A stretch of DNA of 57,725 nucleotides from JBGPJM01 sp041485385 (GCA_041485385.1 JBGPJM010000002.1:1-57725); one strand, 5' to 3'. Positions 1-9,098 are shown, counted from the first letter of the stretch. Made by a program: numbers and translations. The notes: generated by a model from the sequence alone, not told the origin.

Positions 1-767
1 ATGTTGGCCATGACCTTGACGCGGCTGGTGATGGCGGTGCCCAGGTGCTTGGGGGGGGGGACCATCTCGTAGAGGACACCGTCGATGCGGTAGCGCATCT
101 TGAACTCGTTCTCGAACGGCTCGAAGTGCACGTCGCTGGCGCGGTCCTTGATCGCCTGCAGGAGGACGAGGTTCAGCAGCTTGATGACTTTGTTGTCCTC
201 CGCGGCCTCCATGACCGCGTCCAGGTCGATGGAGGCGCCGCCCTTGCCCGCGAGAGCCTTGAACTTGTCATCGGTGGCGAGCGTGGAGACCGCCTCGGCG
301 AGCGACTCGGTCTTCGAGTAGTACTTCTTGATCAGAGCGTCGATCTCGGCGGCGTCGGCGACGACGGCGTCGACGTTGAAGCCCATCAGCAGGCGCAGGT
401 CGTCGACGGCGCGGAAGTTGTCCGCGCTCTTCATGGCGATCTTGATGCGCTTGGCGCGTGCGTTGTAGTCGATCGGGACGACCTGGTAGGCCTGGACCGT
501 CTCGGCCGCGACCGATTCCCTTGTCTCGTCCGACAGTTCGGTTTTCGAGAGGTCGACGAAGGCCATGCCGGCCTGACCCGCGAGGCCCTCGTTCACATCG
601 CGTTGGGTGCAATAACCAAGCTCGACGAGGAGCTTCCCGATGGGCACCTTGCGCGTCTTCTGGATAGCCAGTGCCTCGTGCACGCGCTCGCGGGTCACCT
701 TGCCGAGCTTCGTGAGCACGCGGCCAAGCTTTCGGCCCTTCAGTTCAGCGGGATCGACGGGGGACAT
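1..767 (-). CDS. PilB/GspE-family secretion ATPase, N-terminal part (truncated by window edge)
   Basis: The first 255 codons of a type IV pilus/type II secretion assembly ATPase are visible; the gene continues beyond base 1, so the Walker motifs are not seen. The start ATG at 767 follows a GGAGAG Shine-Dalgarno about 9 nt upstream. Residues about 10-150 form the MshEN/GspE N-terminal fold (GRVLTKLG, then PIGKLLVELGY). The start of the catalytic half is recognisable from ASDVHFEP, the RIDGVLYEM segment and SRVKVMAN, which match the family consensus before the nucleotide-binding site. It lies downstream of pilT and pilB on the same strand with gaps of about 120 and 55 bp, so the three are probably co-transcribed. 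A G10 run at 51-60 is in frame here and encodes the Pro-Pro-Pro of the family's PPxxL segment. By family it would be a cytoplasmic hexameric motor. I cannot say from this piece whether it drives pilus extension or type II secretion. Confidence 0.9.
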   Translation of the reverse strand, partial: MSPVDPAELKGRKLGRVLTKLGKVTRERVHEALAIQKTRKVPIGKLLVELGYCTQRDVNEGLAGQAGMAFVDLSKTELSDETRESVAAETVQAYQVVPIDYNARAKRIKIAMKSADNFRAVDDLRLLMGFNVDAVVADAAEIDALIKKYYSKTESLAEAVSTLATDDKFKALAGKGGASIDLDAVMEAAEDNKVIKLLNLVLLQAIKDRASDVHFEPFENEFKMRYRIDGVLYEMVPPPKHLGTAITSRVKVMAN

Positions 768-891
768 AGGGCGACTCTCCGACCCTTCCAGGGTCCAGCA
801 CATAACCAATCGAACAGTATAGCTCCGCGGTTCCAGTCGGCGGCCTGGAAAAAATACCGCGTACGGTTACGACAGTCAGATTTCGACACAT

Positions 892-2031
892 TTATTGCTT
901 CGGCTGCTGCAGTGGAGCAGGTTCGTCTTCGGCTTCGTCGAGCTCGACCCGTCCCACGGTTCGACCGAGACGATGGACCTTATCAGTCACGTCACCGGGA
1001 TTCTTACACTTATCGATCATCTCCTCAGCGGAGATCATCCCCCTGGTATAGAGGGTCCATAGGTGATCGTCGAGCAACTGCATACCGAACTTCTTGCCGG
1101 TCTGGATGCTGGAGTCGATGCGGAAGGTCTTGTTGTCGCGGATGAGGTTCGCGATGGCGGGGGTCACGACCAAGAACTCGTAGCCGGCGACCATTCCCTG
1201 AACGTCAACGCGGCTAAGGAGCACCTGGCTGAGGATGCAGATCAGGGAGGTCGAGAGCTGCACGCGGATCTGGTTTTGTTGGGTGACCGGGAAGGCGTCC
1301 ACGACGCGGTCGATGGTCTTGGCGGCACCGGTGGTGTGCAGCGTGGCGAAGACCAAGTGGCCGGTTTCTGCGGCGCGGATGGCGGACTCGATGGTCTCCA
1401 GGTCGCGCATTTCGCCGACGAGGATGACGTCGGGGTCGGAGCGGAGGACGCGCCGCAGGGCCTCGGAGAAACTGGGGACGTCGTTGCCCACCTCGCGCTG
1501 GTTGACGATCGATTTCTTGTGCTTGTGGTAGTACTCGATGGGGTCTTCCATCGTGACGATGTGCCGGTCAAGGTTGGTGTTGACGAAGTCGATCATCGTC
1601 GCCAGGGACGTGGTCTTGCCGGAGCCGGTGGGGCCGGTGACGAGGAAGAGGCCGCGGGGGCGACGGATCAGCTCGCGGCAGATCTCCGGGAGGCCGATCT
1701 GCTCGAAGCTGAGCAGCTTGTTGGGGATCTGGCGGCAGACGATGGCGAGATCGTTGCGCTGGCGGAAGATGGAGACGCGGAAGCGGGCGACGTCGCCGTA
1801 GGCAAAGCCAAAGTCGCAGCCCCCCTCCTCCTGGAGCTCCTGCTGGGAGCGCTCCGGGGTGATCGCCTTCATGAGCGAGACCATGTCGTCGGAGTCGAGG
1901 ACCTTGGTCTTGAGGTTGGTGAGGTGCCCGTGGAGGCGGAGCGTGGGCGGGCGTCCGACGGTGAGGTGGAGGTCGCTGGCGCCGAACTTGACGACGGTGT
2001 CGAGGAGCCGGTCGATCTGCATCGATGACAT
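892..2031 (-). CDS. pilT: Type IV pilus retraction ATPase PilT
   Basis: A 379-residue PilT, the cytoplasmic hexameric ATPase that powers pilus retraction. Visible motifs are the N-terminal GASDLHLTVG segment, Walker A GPTGSGKT at residues 133-140, the Asp box TMEDPIEY at 160-167, Walker B DVILVGEMRD at 201-210, and the His box HLVFATLHT at 225-233. Length is close to the usual 340-380. The last 30 or so residues are an acidic, Pro/Gln-rich tail beyond the conserved fold. The ATG at 2031 has an AGAGG ribosome-binding site about 6 nt upstream. It sits between two PilB/GspE-type ATPases on the same strand. PilT rather than PilU is favoured by the length and the full motif set, but the two are hard to separate by eye. 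Confidence 0.95.
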   Translation of the reverse strand: MSSMQIDRLLDTVVKFGASDLHLTVGRPPTLRLHGHLTNLKTKVLDSDDMVSLMKAITPERSQQELQEEGGCDFGFAYGDVARFRVSIFRQRNDLAIVCRQIPNKLLSFEQIGLPEICRELIRRPRGLFLVTGPTGSGKTTSLATMIDFVNTNLDRHIVTMEDPIEYYHKHKKSIVNQREVGNDVPSFSEALRRVLRSDPDVILVGEMRDLETIESAIRAAETGHLVFATLHTTGAAKTIDRVVDAFPVTQQNQIRVQLSTSLICILSQVLLSRVDVQGMVAGYEFLVVTPAIANLIRDNKTFRIDSSIQTGKKFGMQLLDDHLWTLYTRGMISAEEMIDKCKNPGDVTDKVHRLGRTVGRVELDEAEDEPAPLQQPKQ

Positions 2032-2085
2032 TGGTTGGCCTCTTCAGGAGTGGTAGAGCGGCCAGCGGGGCCGCGCGCCGGGGGT

Positions 2086-3831
2086 TCAGTCCTGTTCCTC
2101 TTCCTCGACCTGCTCGAGGGCGCCCTCGATCTGTGCCTGGGCGGCGATCTCGCCCGGAGTGGTGACGCCCTTGAGGATCTTGATCTTGCCGTCCTCCACG
2201 AGGGGCCGCATCCCACCGGCGAGGGCGGCGTGCCGGACCTTGGCGATCGGCGCGGAGTTGAAGGCGAGCTCGCGGATCTCCGAGTTCATGATCATCATCT
2301 CGAAGATGGCCTTGCGGCCGCGGAAACCGGTGCCGTTGCAGTTGGTGCAGCCGACGGCGCGGTGGACCTTGCCCTGGGCCTCCTCGTGGGTGATGTTGGT
2401 GAGGCGGAGGAACTTGGGGTCGGGGTCCGGGTCGAGGGCCTTGCATTGGGAGCAGAGGATGCGGATGAGGCGCTGGGCCATGATCGCCTGGATGGACGAG
2501 GCGACGAGGAACGGCTTGACGCCCATGTCGACCAGACGGGTGATGGCGGAGGGGGCGTCGTTGGTGTGCAGGGTGGAGAAGACCAGGTGCCCGGTGAGGG
2601 CCGCCTGGATGGCGATTTCGGCGACCTCGCGGTCGCGGATCTCGCCGACGAGGATGATGTTGGGCGCCTGGCGGAGCATGGTGCGGAGGATCGCGCCGAA
2701 GGTCAGCCCGATCTTCTCGTGCACCTGGCACTGGTTGATGCCCTCGAAGTTGTACTCGATGGGGTCTTCGGCGGTGATGATCTTCTTGTCGGGCCGGTTG
2801 AGGACGTCCAGGGCGGAGTAGAGGGTGGTGGTCTTGCCCGAGCCGGTGGGCCCCGTGACCAGGAAGATGCCGTTGGGGCGGCGGATGATGCGGTTGAAAA
2901 CCTGGAGGTTGTCCTCCTCGAAGCCCAGGTTCACCAGGCCGATCTTGACCGAGTCCGGACGGAGGATACGGAGCACGACGGACTCGCCGTGGTAGGCCGG
3001 GCAGGAGGAGACGCGGAAGTCGATCATCGCGTCGTCCACAGGGAGCTTGATTCGCCCGTCCTGGGGGATTCGCCTCTCGGCGATGTTCACGCCCGCCATG
3101 AGCTTGAAACGGCTGAGCACGGAGTTCTGCATGCGCTTGGGGAGGTTGTCGCGCTCGATGCAGACGCCGTCGATGCGGTAGCGCAGGCGGACGCGGTCGG
3201 CCATCGGCTCGACGTGCACGTCGGAGGCCCGCATCTTGACCGCCTCGGTCAGGATACGGGCGCAGAGCTTGACGATCGGCGCATCCTCGCCGGCGACGTC
3301 GATGGACTTGTCCATCGACCGGTCCACGGAGCGGTCGATCGTTCGGTCGATCGACTCGGTCACGAGCGACTCGCCCGCCGCGACCATCTTGGGCTGCACC
3401 GTCAGCTTGTTCTCGATGAACGCCTTGATCTGAGAGCGGGAGCTGAGGCGGGGCTCGATCTCCACGTTCAGCCTGAACCGCAGCATGTCCTGCAGCTCGA
3501 GGTCCATGGGGTCGTGGATGACCAACTGGAGCTTGCCGTTGGTCTTGGCCATGGGGAGCACGAGGTGCTTCTTGATCATCTCCTCGGGGATCAGCTTGGT
3601 GTCGATCTGCTTGGCGACCCCGTCGGAGGAGAGGTCCACGTACTCCATGTTGAACTGGTTCGCCAGGGCCTTGGCGACCTGGTCTTCCTTGACATAGCCT
3701 CCTTCGACCAGCGCCTCGCCGAGGCGCTTGCCCGCGGCCTTGGCGGCCTTGGTCGCCGCCTCCACCTGGTCCGGCTTGGCCATGCCCCAGCCGATCAGGA
3801 TGTCACCGAGTTTCTTCCGCGATCGTGCCAT
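2086..3831 (-). CDS. pilB: Type IV pilus/type II secretion assembly ATPase PilB (GspE family)
   Basis: A 581-residue assembly motor that couples ATP hydrolysis to pilin polymerisation at the inner-membrane platform. An N-terminal MshEN domain (residues 1-145) is followed by a linker and then the ATPase core: ASDVHVEP near 202, Walker A GPTGSGKT at 327-334, ITAEDPIEY, ILVGEIRD and HLVFSTLHTND. A CxxC pair (CSQC) and a second one (CTNC) about 45 residues later form the tetracysteine zinc site usual for this family. I chose the ATG at 3831, preceded by GGCGGA. The frame is open a further 43 codons upstream, but that part has no family similarity. Residues 160-178 are an unusual tandem tetrapeptide (S/T-I/V/M-D-R/K). 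It is first in a minus-strand run with pilT and another ATPase. GspE is the alternative name. Confidence 0.93.
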   Translation of the reverse strand: MARSRKKLGDILIGWGMAKPDQVEAATKAAKAAGKRLGEALVEGGYVKEDQVAKALANQFNMEYVDLSSDGVAKQIDTKLIPEEMIKKHLVLPMAKTNGKLQLVIHDPMDLELQDMLRFRLNVEIEPRLSSRSQIKAFIENKLTVQPKMVAAGESLVTESIDRTIDRSVDRSMDKSIDVAGEDAPIVKLCARILTEAVKMRASDVHVEPMADRVRLRYRIDGVCIERDNLPKRMQNSVLSRFKLMAGVNIAERRIPQDGRIKLPVDDAMIDFRVSSCPAYHGESVVLRILRPDSVKIGLVNLGFEEDNLQVFNRIIRRPNGIFLVTGPTGSGKTTTLYSALDVLNRPDKKIITAEDPIEYNFEGINQCQVHEKIGLTFGAILRTMLRQAPNIILVGEIRDREVAEIAIQAALTGHLVFSTLHTNDAPSAITRLVDMGVKPFLVASSIQAIMAQRLIRILCSQCKALDPDPDPKFLRLTNITHEEAQGKVHRAVGCTNCNGTGFRGRKAIFEMMIMNSEIRELAFNSAPIAKVRHAALAGGMRPLVEDGKIKILKGVTTPGEIAAQAQIEGALEQVEEEEQD

Positions 3832-4012
3832 CAGTCCGCCGTGCTCTTCTCTCGCCCTGCCCTGTTGTCGCTCGTACCGCTGACCGGCGCGAGAAGGATT
3901 ATTTACCACACTTCGTCCCGGATCGCTCGCCGGCGCCCGGAATCCACAACGTTCGTCCATTCGGGCGCCTGCCGGAGGGCTCGGTCGCGTGCGGCCACCG
4001 CCCGAGAACCCC

Positions 4013-4018
4013 TATCAT
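4013..4018 (+). promoter_or_regulatory. Possible -10 element (TATCAT) of coaB
   Basis: TATCAT sits 21 nt before the coaB ATG in the gap shared with divergent pilB. I see no good -35 hexamer 17 bp upstream. The same hexamer occurs before tRNA-Pro and the HEAT-repeat gene. Confidence 0.35.
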
Positions 4019-4039
4019 GCACGCCAAGCGGAATCAGGA

Positions 4040-4789
4040 ATGATTAACCACGCAACAACGCCCGGCGGTGCCTTTCCGACGAATCGCCCCAAGGGGCTTC
4101 TGATCACGGCCGGCCCGACCCACGAGCCGATAGACGCCGTGCGATTCCTGGGCAACAGGTCCTCCGGTCGCCTAGGTGTAGCTCTCGCCGACCACGCCGC
4201 CCGGCGAGGCTGGAAAGTCACTCTGCACCTCGGGCCGACGGCCCTGGTGCCTTCCGATTCGCGGGTCGTTGTCCGGCGGTTCCGAACCACGGCCGACCTG
4301 AGCGCTCTCATGACCGTGGATCTTCCCGGTTGCGACGTGCTGGTGATGGCGGCCGCGGTGGCCGATTTCCGCCCCAGGCCCGTTGTGGGGATGGGGGCCG
4401 ACGGCCTGGGGGGTGGGAAGATCCGTCGGACCGATCAGAAGCTGACCATTGATCTGGAGCCCACACCCGACCTCCTGGCGAGCTTCGGCGCGACCAAGAG
4501 GCGCGGCCAGGTCTTCGTGGGGTTCGCGCTTGAGCCGCGCGAGGAGCTCCGGGAATCGGCACGAGCCAAGCTGGTGAAGAAACGATTGGATTACGTCGTC
4601 GCCAATCCATTGGAGACGATGGACTCGGACGACATCGACGCCCTGGTGATCGGCAAGGACGGCTCTGAGCGGTCGACGGCCGGGGCCATCGCCAAGACCG
4701 TGTTCGCCGACTGGCTGCTCGATCTGATCGAGGCCAGTCCGGTTCTTGCGGGAGCGACGGCATCGGTCGGCGTCGCGCGTGACGACTGA
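4040..4789 (+). CDS. coaB: Stand-alone phosphopantothenate--cysteine ligase (CoaB)
   Basis: This 249-residue protein corresponds to the C-terminal half of bifunctional CoaBC. It would condense 4'-phosphopantothenate with cysteine, using CTP in most bacteria, in coenzyme A synthesis. Signature segments are the nucleotide-binding AGPTHEPIDAVR near the N-terminus, the following NRSSGRLG, the AAAVADFRP loop, the KIRR pair that stands where the usual KIKK lies, and LEPTPDLLA. There is no CoaC (flavin decarboxylase) domain: the protein starts directly with the ligase fold. A separate coaC must therefore lie outside this window or be replaced by another decarboxylase. The ATG at 4040 has only a close AGGA before it. 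The frame extends 17 codons upstream without similarity. It is divergent from pilB across about 210 bp and ends about 120 bp before the CheB-CheR fusion. Confidence 0.88.
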   Translation: MINHATTPGGAFPTNRPKGLLITAGPTHEPIDAVRFLGNRSSGRLGVALADHAARRGWKVTLHLGPTALVPSDSRVVVRRFRTTADLSALMTVDLPGCDVLVMAAAVADFRPRPVVGMGADGLGGGKIRRTDQKLTIDLEPTPDLLASFGATKRRGQVFVGFALEPREELRESARAKLVKKRLDYVVANPLETMDSDDIDALVIGKDGSERSTAGAIAKTVFADWLLDLIEASPVLAGATASVGVARDD

Positions 4790-4908
4790 CTACCGATCGC
4801 GGCGGAGCGTGGTTAGACTGATGGGATCGATGGGGTGTCGACGCTGGGGCAGCCGCTTCATCCGGCCCGGGTACGAGCGGCGTGCTGGCGGCAAGCGTCG
4901 GAGGCAGA

Positions 4909-7900
4909 ATGAGGTCGAGGAGAGATTCCAAAGCGTCGCGGCCGCCCGGCTCGTCCCGGCCCGAGAACGAGCCGGAGCCTGACCACGCGCCCGATCGGCC
5001 GTTCCCGATCGTCGGGATCGGGGCATCGGCGGGGGGCCTGGAAGCGATCCTCCAACTGCTGGCGAACCTGCCGGCTGACGGGAACATGGCCTTCGTGCTG
5101 GTCCAGCACCTGGACCCGACGCACGGAAGCCGGCTGACAGACATTCTCTCGGGTTCGACGCCGATGACCGTCGTCGAGGTCACCGACGGCATGCCCGTGG
5201 TCGCGAACCGCTTCCATGTCATCCCGCCCAATACGACGATGACGATCCAGGCCGGGACTCTGCATCTCGTGCCGCGCGGCGATGCTCGCCTGCATCATCT
5301 GCCGATCGACGCCTTTTTCAAGTCGCTGGCGCGTGACCAGCACTCGAGCGCTATCGGCGTGATCCTCTCGGGGAACGGGTCCGACGGGACGCAGGGGCTG
5401 GCGGAGATCAAGGCGGCCGGGGGGCTGGCGTTCGTCCAGGACGAGGACTCGGCGAAGTTCACGGGCATGCCGCTGAGCGCGCTGGCCAGCGGCTGCGTGG
5501 ACGCGGCGCTGCCGCCGGATCAGATCGCGGACGAGCTGGCGAGGATCAGCCGGCATCCGTACGCCCTGCCGACGCGGGCGGAGCAGGGGGCGAGAGTTTT
5601 CGACGGCGCCGAGGCGGAGTTCAACCGGCTGATCGGGCTGCTCCGCTCGGCGACAGGAGTTGACTTCACGCAGTACCGCGACACGACCATCAGGCGGCGG
5701 ATCCTCCGCCGGATGGCGGTGAACTCGAAGGAGACGCTGGTGGACTACGTCTCGCTGGTCGAGTCGCACCCGTCGGAGCTGGACGCGCTGTTCGACGACG
5801 TCCTCATCAACGTGACCAGCTTTTTCCGCGACGGCGCGACGTTCGAGGCCCTCAAGACCACGGCGTTCCCCCGAATCCTCGAGGGCAAGACTTCGGAAAC
5901 GCCCATCCGGGTCTGGGTTGCGGGGTGCTCGACCGGCGAGGAGGCGTATTCGCTGGCGATCACGCTGCTGGAGTTCCTGGAGGACAAGCCGGTGCGCCCT
6001 CCGCTGCAGATCTTCGCGACCGACCTGAGCGACCGGATCTCGCTGGCGCGGGCCCGGGCCGGGCTCTACCCGGGGAGCATCGAGGCCGACGTCTCGCCCG
6101 AGCGTCTGCGCCGACTCTTTGTGAAGGAGGGCGCGGGGTACCGGATCAGCAAGGCCATCCGCGACGCGTGCATCTTTGCGCGGCACAACATGACCACCGA
6201 TCCGCCCTTCTCCAAGGTGGACCTGGTCAGTTGCCGCAACGTAATGATCTACTTCTCGCAGCCGCTGCAGAAACGGATCCTCTCGGTCTTCCACTACGCG
6301 CTGAACCCGGGCGGGTTCCTTCTGCTGGGCGCCGCGGAGACGGTCAGTGCGAAGGCGGACCTGTTCGGGGTGATCGATGGCGAGCACAGGATCTACGTCC
6401 GGAAGCCGCTCGCCGGCCGGCAGTACGCGCACTCCACCACCGACGCGCGCCCGGGCGCGCAGGCCGCGGCGCTCCGGCCGGGCGGGGCGCAGGGTCCCAG
6501 CCGGTTCGACATTCGGCGTGAGGCCGACAACATCATCCTCAGCCGCTACTCCCCCGCCGGCATCGTGGTGAACCAGGACCTGGAGATCCTCCAGTTCCGC
6601 GGGCGGACCAGCCCGTACCTGGAACCGCCGCGGGGCGAGGCCAGCTTCAGCCTGGTCAAGATGGCGAGGGAGGGCGTGTTCCTCGAGGTGCGCGGCGCCG
6701 TGCTCGAGTCGCAGCGCACCAGCGCCGCCGCACAGCGGGGCGCCGTGCAGGTCCGGGACGAGTCGGGTGTTCGCGTCGTGAACATCGAGGTCACGCCGGT
6801 GAAGGTGCCCGAATCGGCCGAGGCATGCTACCTGGTGCTTTTCCTCGAGGTGGCCGGGCCCGCGTCGCCGGGGCCGAGCTCCGTGGGTGATGGGGGGCGA
6901 GGGCCGGGCGCGGCGAGCGACGAGCACGAGGTCGCGCGCCTGCGCCAGGAGCTTGGCGCGGCGAGGGAGTATCTGCAGTCGATCATCGAGCAGCAGGAAG
7001 CCGCCAACGAAGAGCTCAAGTCGGCCAACGAAGAGGTCCTCTCCAGCAACGAGGAGCTGCAGAGCACCAACGAGGAACTGCAGACGGCCAAGGAGGAGGC
7101 GCAGTCCACCAACGAGGAGCTGGCGACCGTCAACGACCAGCTCAACCACCGCAACCTGGAGCTGGGCCAGGTCAACAACGACCTGATCAATCTTCTCTCC
7201 AGCGTCAAGATGCCCATCGTGATGCTGAGCGCCGATCTGGCGATCCGGCGATTCACGCCCGTCGCGGGGAAGGTCCTGAACCTCATCCCGACCGACGTGG
7301 GACGGCGGATCGGCATCGTCAGGACGGCCATCGACCTGCCCGACATCGAGAAGCTCGCGCTGGAGGTCATGGACACGGTGAGGACGTCGGAGCAGGAAGT
7401 GAAGGATCATGACGGCCGCTGGCACGTGCTCCGGATACATCCGTACCGCACTGCCGACAACCGGATCGACGGCGCGGTCGTGGTGCTGAACGACATCACG
7501 GAGATCGTGCGTGCCCGCAATGCGTCGGCGGTGCACAGCACCGAGCTGGAGCTCCAGGTCGCCCAGCGCACGAAGGAGCTCGTCGCCTCACAACGGGCGC
7601 AGCGGCTGGCCGACCGGATGGCGTCGCTGGGGACGCTGGCGGCCGGGCTGGGTCACGACATGGCCAACCTGCTGCTCCCGGTGCGGATGCGCCTCGAGTC
7701 GCTGGAACGGCGCACGCTGTCGCAGGAGGCGCAGCAGGACATCGACGCGGTCCGGCAGGCGGCCGAGCACCTCCAGAAACTGTCGAGTGAGCTTCGCCTC
7801 CTGGCGATGGACCCCGATGATGATGGCGGGCCGGGGGCGAGCACCGACGTCGGCGAATGGTGGTCGGAGGCGTCGCCGCTGTTGCGGAACATCCTGCCGC

Positions 7901-8643
7901 GGGAGTTCGGACTCGAGCACCGATTCCCCGCCGGCCTGCCCGCGCTTGCGATCGCGAGGCATCAGTTGACGCAGCTGGTGTTCAACCTCGTGCAGAACGC
8001 CGCGGATGCGCTGCGGGCGCGCCGGACGGGGACCGTCCGCGTGTGGGCGGAGATTGGAGCGGACCGTCAGGGGGTCCGGCTGGGCGTGACCGACGACGGC
8101 CCCGGGATGGACCCGACGACGAAGGAGAGGTGCCTCGATCCATTCTTCACGACCAAGCCGCGTGAAGTCTCCACCGGCATGGGGCTGGCGATCGTCCACG
8201 GCATCGTCCAGCGGGTCGGGGGCTCGCTCCTGATCGACTCCGAGCCCGGACGTGGAACAACCGTTATGCTCACGCTTCCGGTCTCGAGCGGCGGGGCCGA
8301 GGGGCGCGTCGGTTCCGGGCCGGTCCACAAGAACGTGGTCGTCACGCTCGAGGACGAACGCCTGCGCGAGTACGTGATCGCGCTGCTGCGGACGATGGGG
8401 TGCAGCGCGGTTGCCCGTTCCGCGCCCGATGACTCCCCGGCGAGCCTCTGGATCACGGGCGAGGCGGGCGCGACGGCGCTGACCGAGTTCCTTGGTGCGG
8501 GGGTGGAGAGACGCGTGGTGGTCTTCGGCCGGCGGCCCGACGTGCCCGCCGACCCGCGAGTTGTCTCGATCTCCGATCCCACACGGTCGGAGCTTATCCG
8601 GGTGACGCTGGGCCAGGTCCTGACCGAACGGGTTGAGCGGTAA
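4909..8643 (+). CDS. CheB-CheR-PAS-histidine kinase fusion protein
   Basis: A 1244-residue cytoplasmic signalling protein. Domains in order: CheB methylesterase without its receiver (residues about 30-215), with the full catalytic set Ser40 in GIGASAGG, His67 in VQHLDP and Asp159 in GNGSDGT; CheR methyltransferase (about 225-490), with the SAM loop VAGCSTGEEAYSL and the SCRNVMIYF segment; a linker; a strong heptad coiled coil rich in N-E-E-L repeats (about 680-760); a PAS domain; a HisKA dimerisation helix with His916 in GLGHDMANLL; an ATPase domain with NLVQNAADAL and the G boxes; and a C-terminal stretch of about 115 residues shaped like a degenerate receiver. I chose the ATG at 4909 because GGAGG precedes it by 4 nt; a GTG nine codons upstream is possible. 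The gene for a receiver protein follows after 17 bp and is its likely partner. No transmembrane segment is visible. Confidence 0.93.
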   Translation: MRSRRDSKASRPPGSSRPENEPEPDHAPDRPFPIVGIGASAGGLEAILQLLANLPADGNMAFVLVQHLDPTHGSRLTDILSGSTPMTVVEVTDGMPVVANRFHVIPPNTTMTIQAGTLHLVPRGDARLHHLPIDAFFKSLARDQHSSAIGVILSGNGSDGTQGLAEIKAAGGLAFVQDEDSAKFTGMPLSALASGCVDAALPPDQIADELARISRHPYALPTRAEQGARVFDGAEAEFNRLIGLLRSATGVDFTQYRDTTIRRRILRRMAVNSKETLVDYVSLVESHPSELDALFDDVLINVTSFFRDGATFEALKTTAFPRILEGKTSETPIRVWVAGCSTGEEAYSLAITLLEFLEDKPVRPPLQIFATDLSDRISLARARAGLYPGSIEADVSPERLRRLFVKEGAGYRISKAIRDACIFARHNMTTDPPFSKVDLVSCRNVMIYFSQPLQKRILSVFHYALNPGGFLLLGAAETVSAKADLFGVIDGEHRIYVRKPLAGRQYAHSTTDARPGAQAAALRPGGAQGPSRFDIRREADNIILSRYSPAGIVVNQDLEILQFRGRTSPYLEPPRGEASFSLVKMAREGVFLEVRGAVLESQRTSAAAQRGAVQVRDESGVRVVNIEVTPVKVPESAEACYLVLFLEVAGPASPGPSSVGDGGRGPGAASDEHEVARLRQELGAAREYLQSIIEQQEAANEELKSANEEVLSSNEELQSTNEELQTAKEEAQSTNEELATVNDQLNHRNLELGQVNNDLINLLSSVKMPIVMLSADLAIRRFTPVAGKVLNLIPTDVGRRIGIVRTAIDLPDIEKLALEVMDTVRTSEQEVKDHDGRWHVLRIHPYRTADNRIDGAVVVLNDITEIVRARNASAVHSTELELQVAQRTKELVASQRAQRLADRMASLGTLAAGLGHDMANLLLPVRMRLESLERRTLSQEAQQDIDAVRQAAEHLQKLSSELRLLAMDPDDDGGPGASTDVGEWWSEASPLLRNILPREFGLEHRFPAGLPALAIARHQLTQLVFNLVQNAADALRARRTGTVRVWAEIGADRQGVRLGVTDDGPGMDPTTKERCLDPFFTTKPREVSTGMGLAIVHGIVQRVGGSLLIDSEPGRGTTVMLTLPVSSGGAEGRVGSGPVHKNVVVTLEDERLREYVIALLRTMGCSAVARSAPDDSPASLWITGEAGATALTEFLGAGVERRVVVFGRRPDVPADPRVVSISDPTRSELIRVTLGQVLTERVER

Positions 8644-8660
8644 CTGCGGAGCAACGCCTC

Positions 8661-9098
8661 ATGAGCGGCACCCCCCCACGCATCAAGGTGCTGTGTGTGG
8701 ACGACAACAGCTTCGTCGCGGAGGCGATCGAGCTCAAGGTGCTCGCTCAGCCCGACATGCAGTGGCTGGGGTGGCTTTCCGATGCGGGCGGGCTCGTCGC
8801 GCTGGCCCGGGAATCCAGCCCAGATATCATTCTCCTGGACATCGACATGCCGGGGCGTGACCCCTTCGATGCGCTGCGGGAGCTGTACGCATCGTGCCCG
8901 CGGGTGCGGGTGATCATGCTGAGCGGGCACGTGCGCCGCGACCTCTTCGACCGGGCGGTCGACGCCGGGAGCTGGGGATACGTCAGCAAGGATGAGGATT
9001 CGGAGACGATTCTGTCGGCGATCCGCACGGTCGCCGGCGGCGGGTTCGCCATCGGGCCCACCATGGAGGCGGAGAATAATCGCGCCGGGGGCTCGTGA
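8661..9098 (+). CDS. Single-domain response regulator (NarL-type receiver without DNA-binding domain)
   Basis: A 145-residue protein containing one receiver domain: the acidic pair at VDDN (residues 13-16), the phospho-acceptor Asp60 in IILLDIDMPG, the Ser of MLSGH and a Lys in the YVSKDED segment. The pattern resembles NarL/FixJ-type regulators, but the chain ends about 15 residues after the last receiver helix, so the helix-turn-helix output domain is absent. It starts 17 bp after the CheB-CheR-kinase gene, with GGAG about 9 nt before its ATG, so the two are almost surely one operon and a phosphotransfer pair. Without an output domain it may act by protein contact, as CheY does, or as a phosphate sink. 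Confidence 0.9.
   Translation: MSGTPPRIKVLCVDDNSFVAEAIELKVLAQPDMQWLGWLSDAGGLVALARESSPDIILLDIDMPGRDPFDALRELYASCPRVRVIMLSGHVRRDLFDRAVDAGSWGYVSKDEDSETILSAIRTVAGGGFAIGPTMEAENNRAGGS

Noticed and set aside
2035..4047. Long plus-strand open frame of about 670 codons antisense to pilB
   Set aside because: It mirrors the pilB coding strand, is rich in Asp/Val/Gly/Leu from reverse-complemented GC-rich codons, and has no recognisable domain. Similar antisense frames lie over most conserved genes here.
4858..7536. Minus-strand frame of about 890 codons over the CheB-CheR-kinase gene
   Set aside because: Arg/Asp/Pro-rich composition with no motif, whereas the plus-strand frame has every catalytic residue of three enzyme domains.
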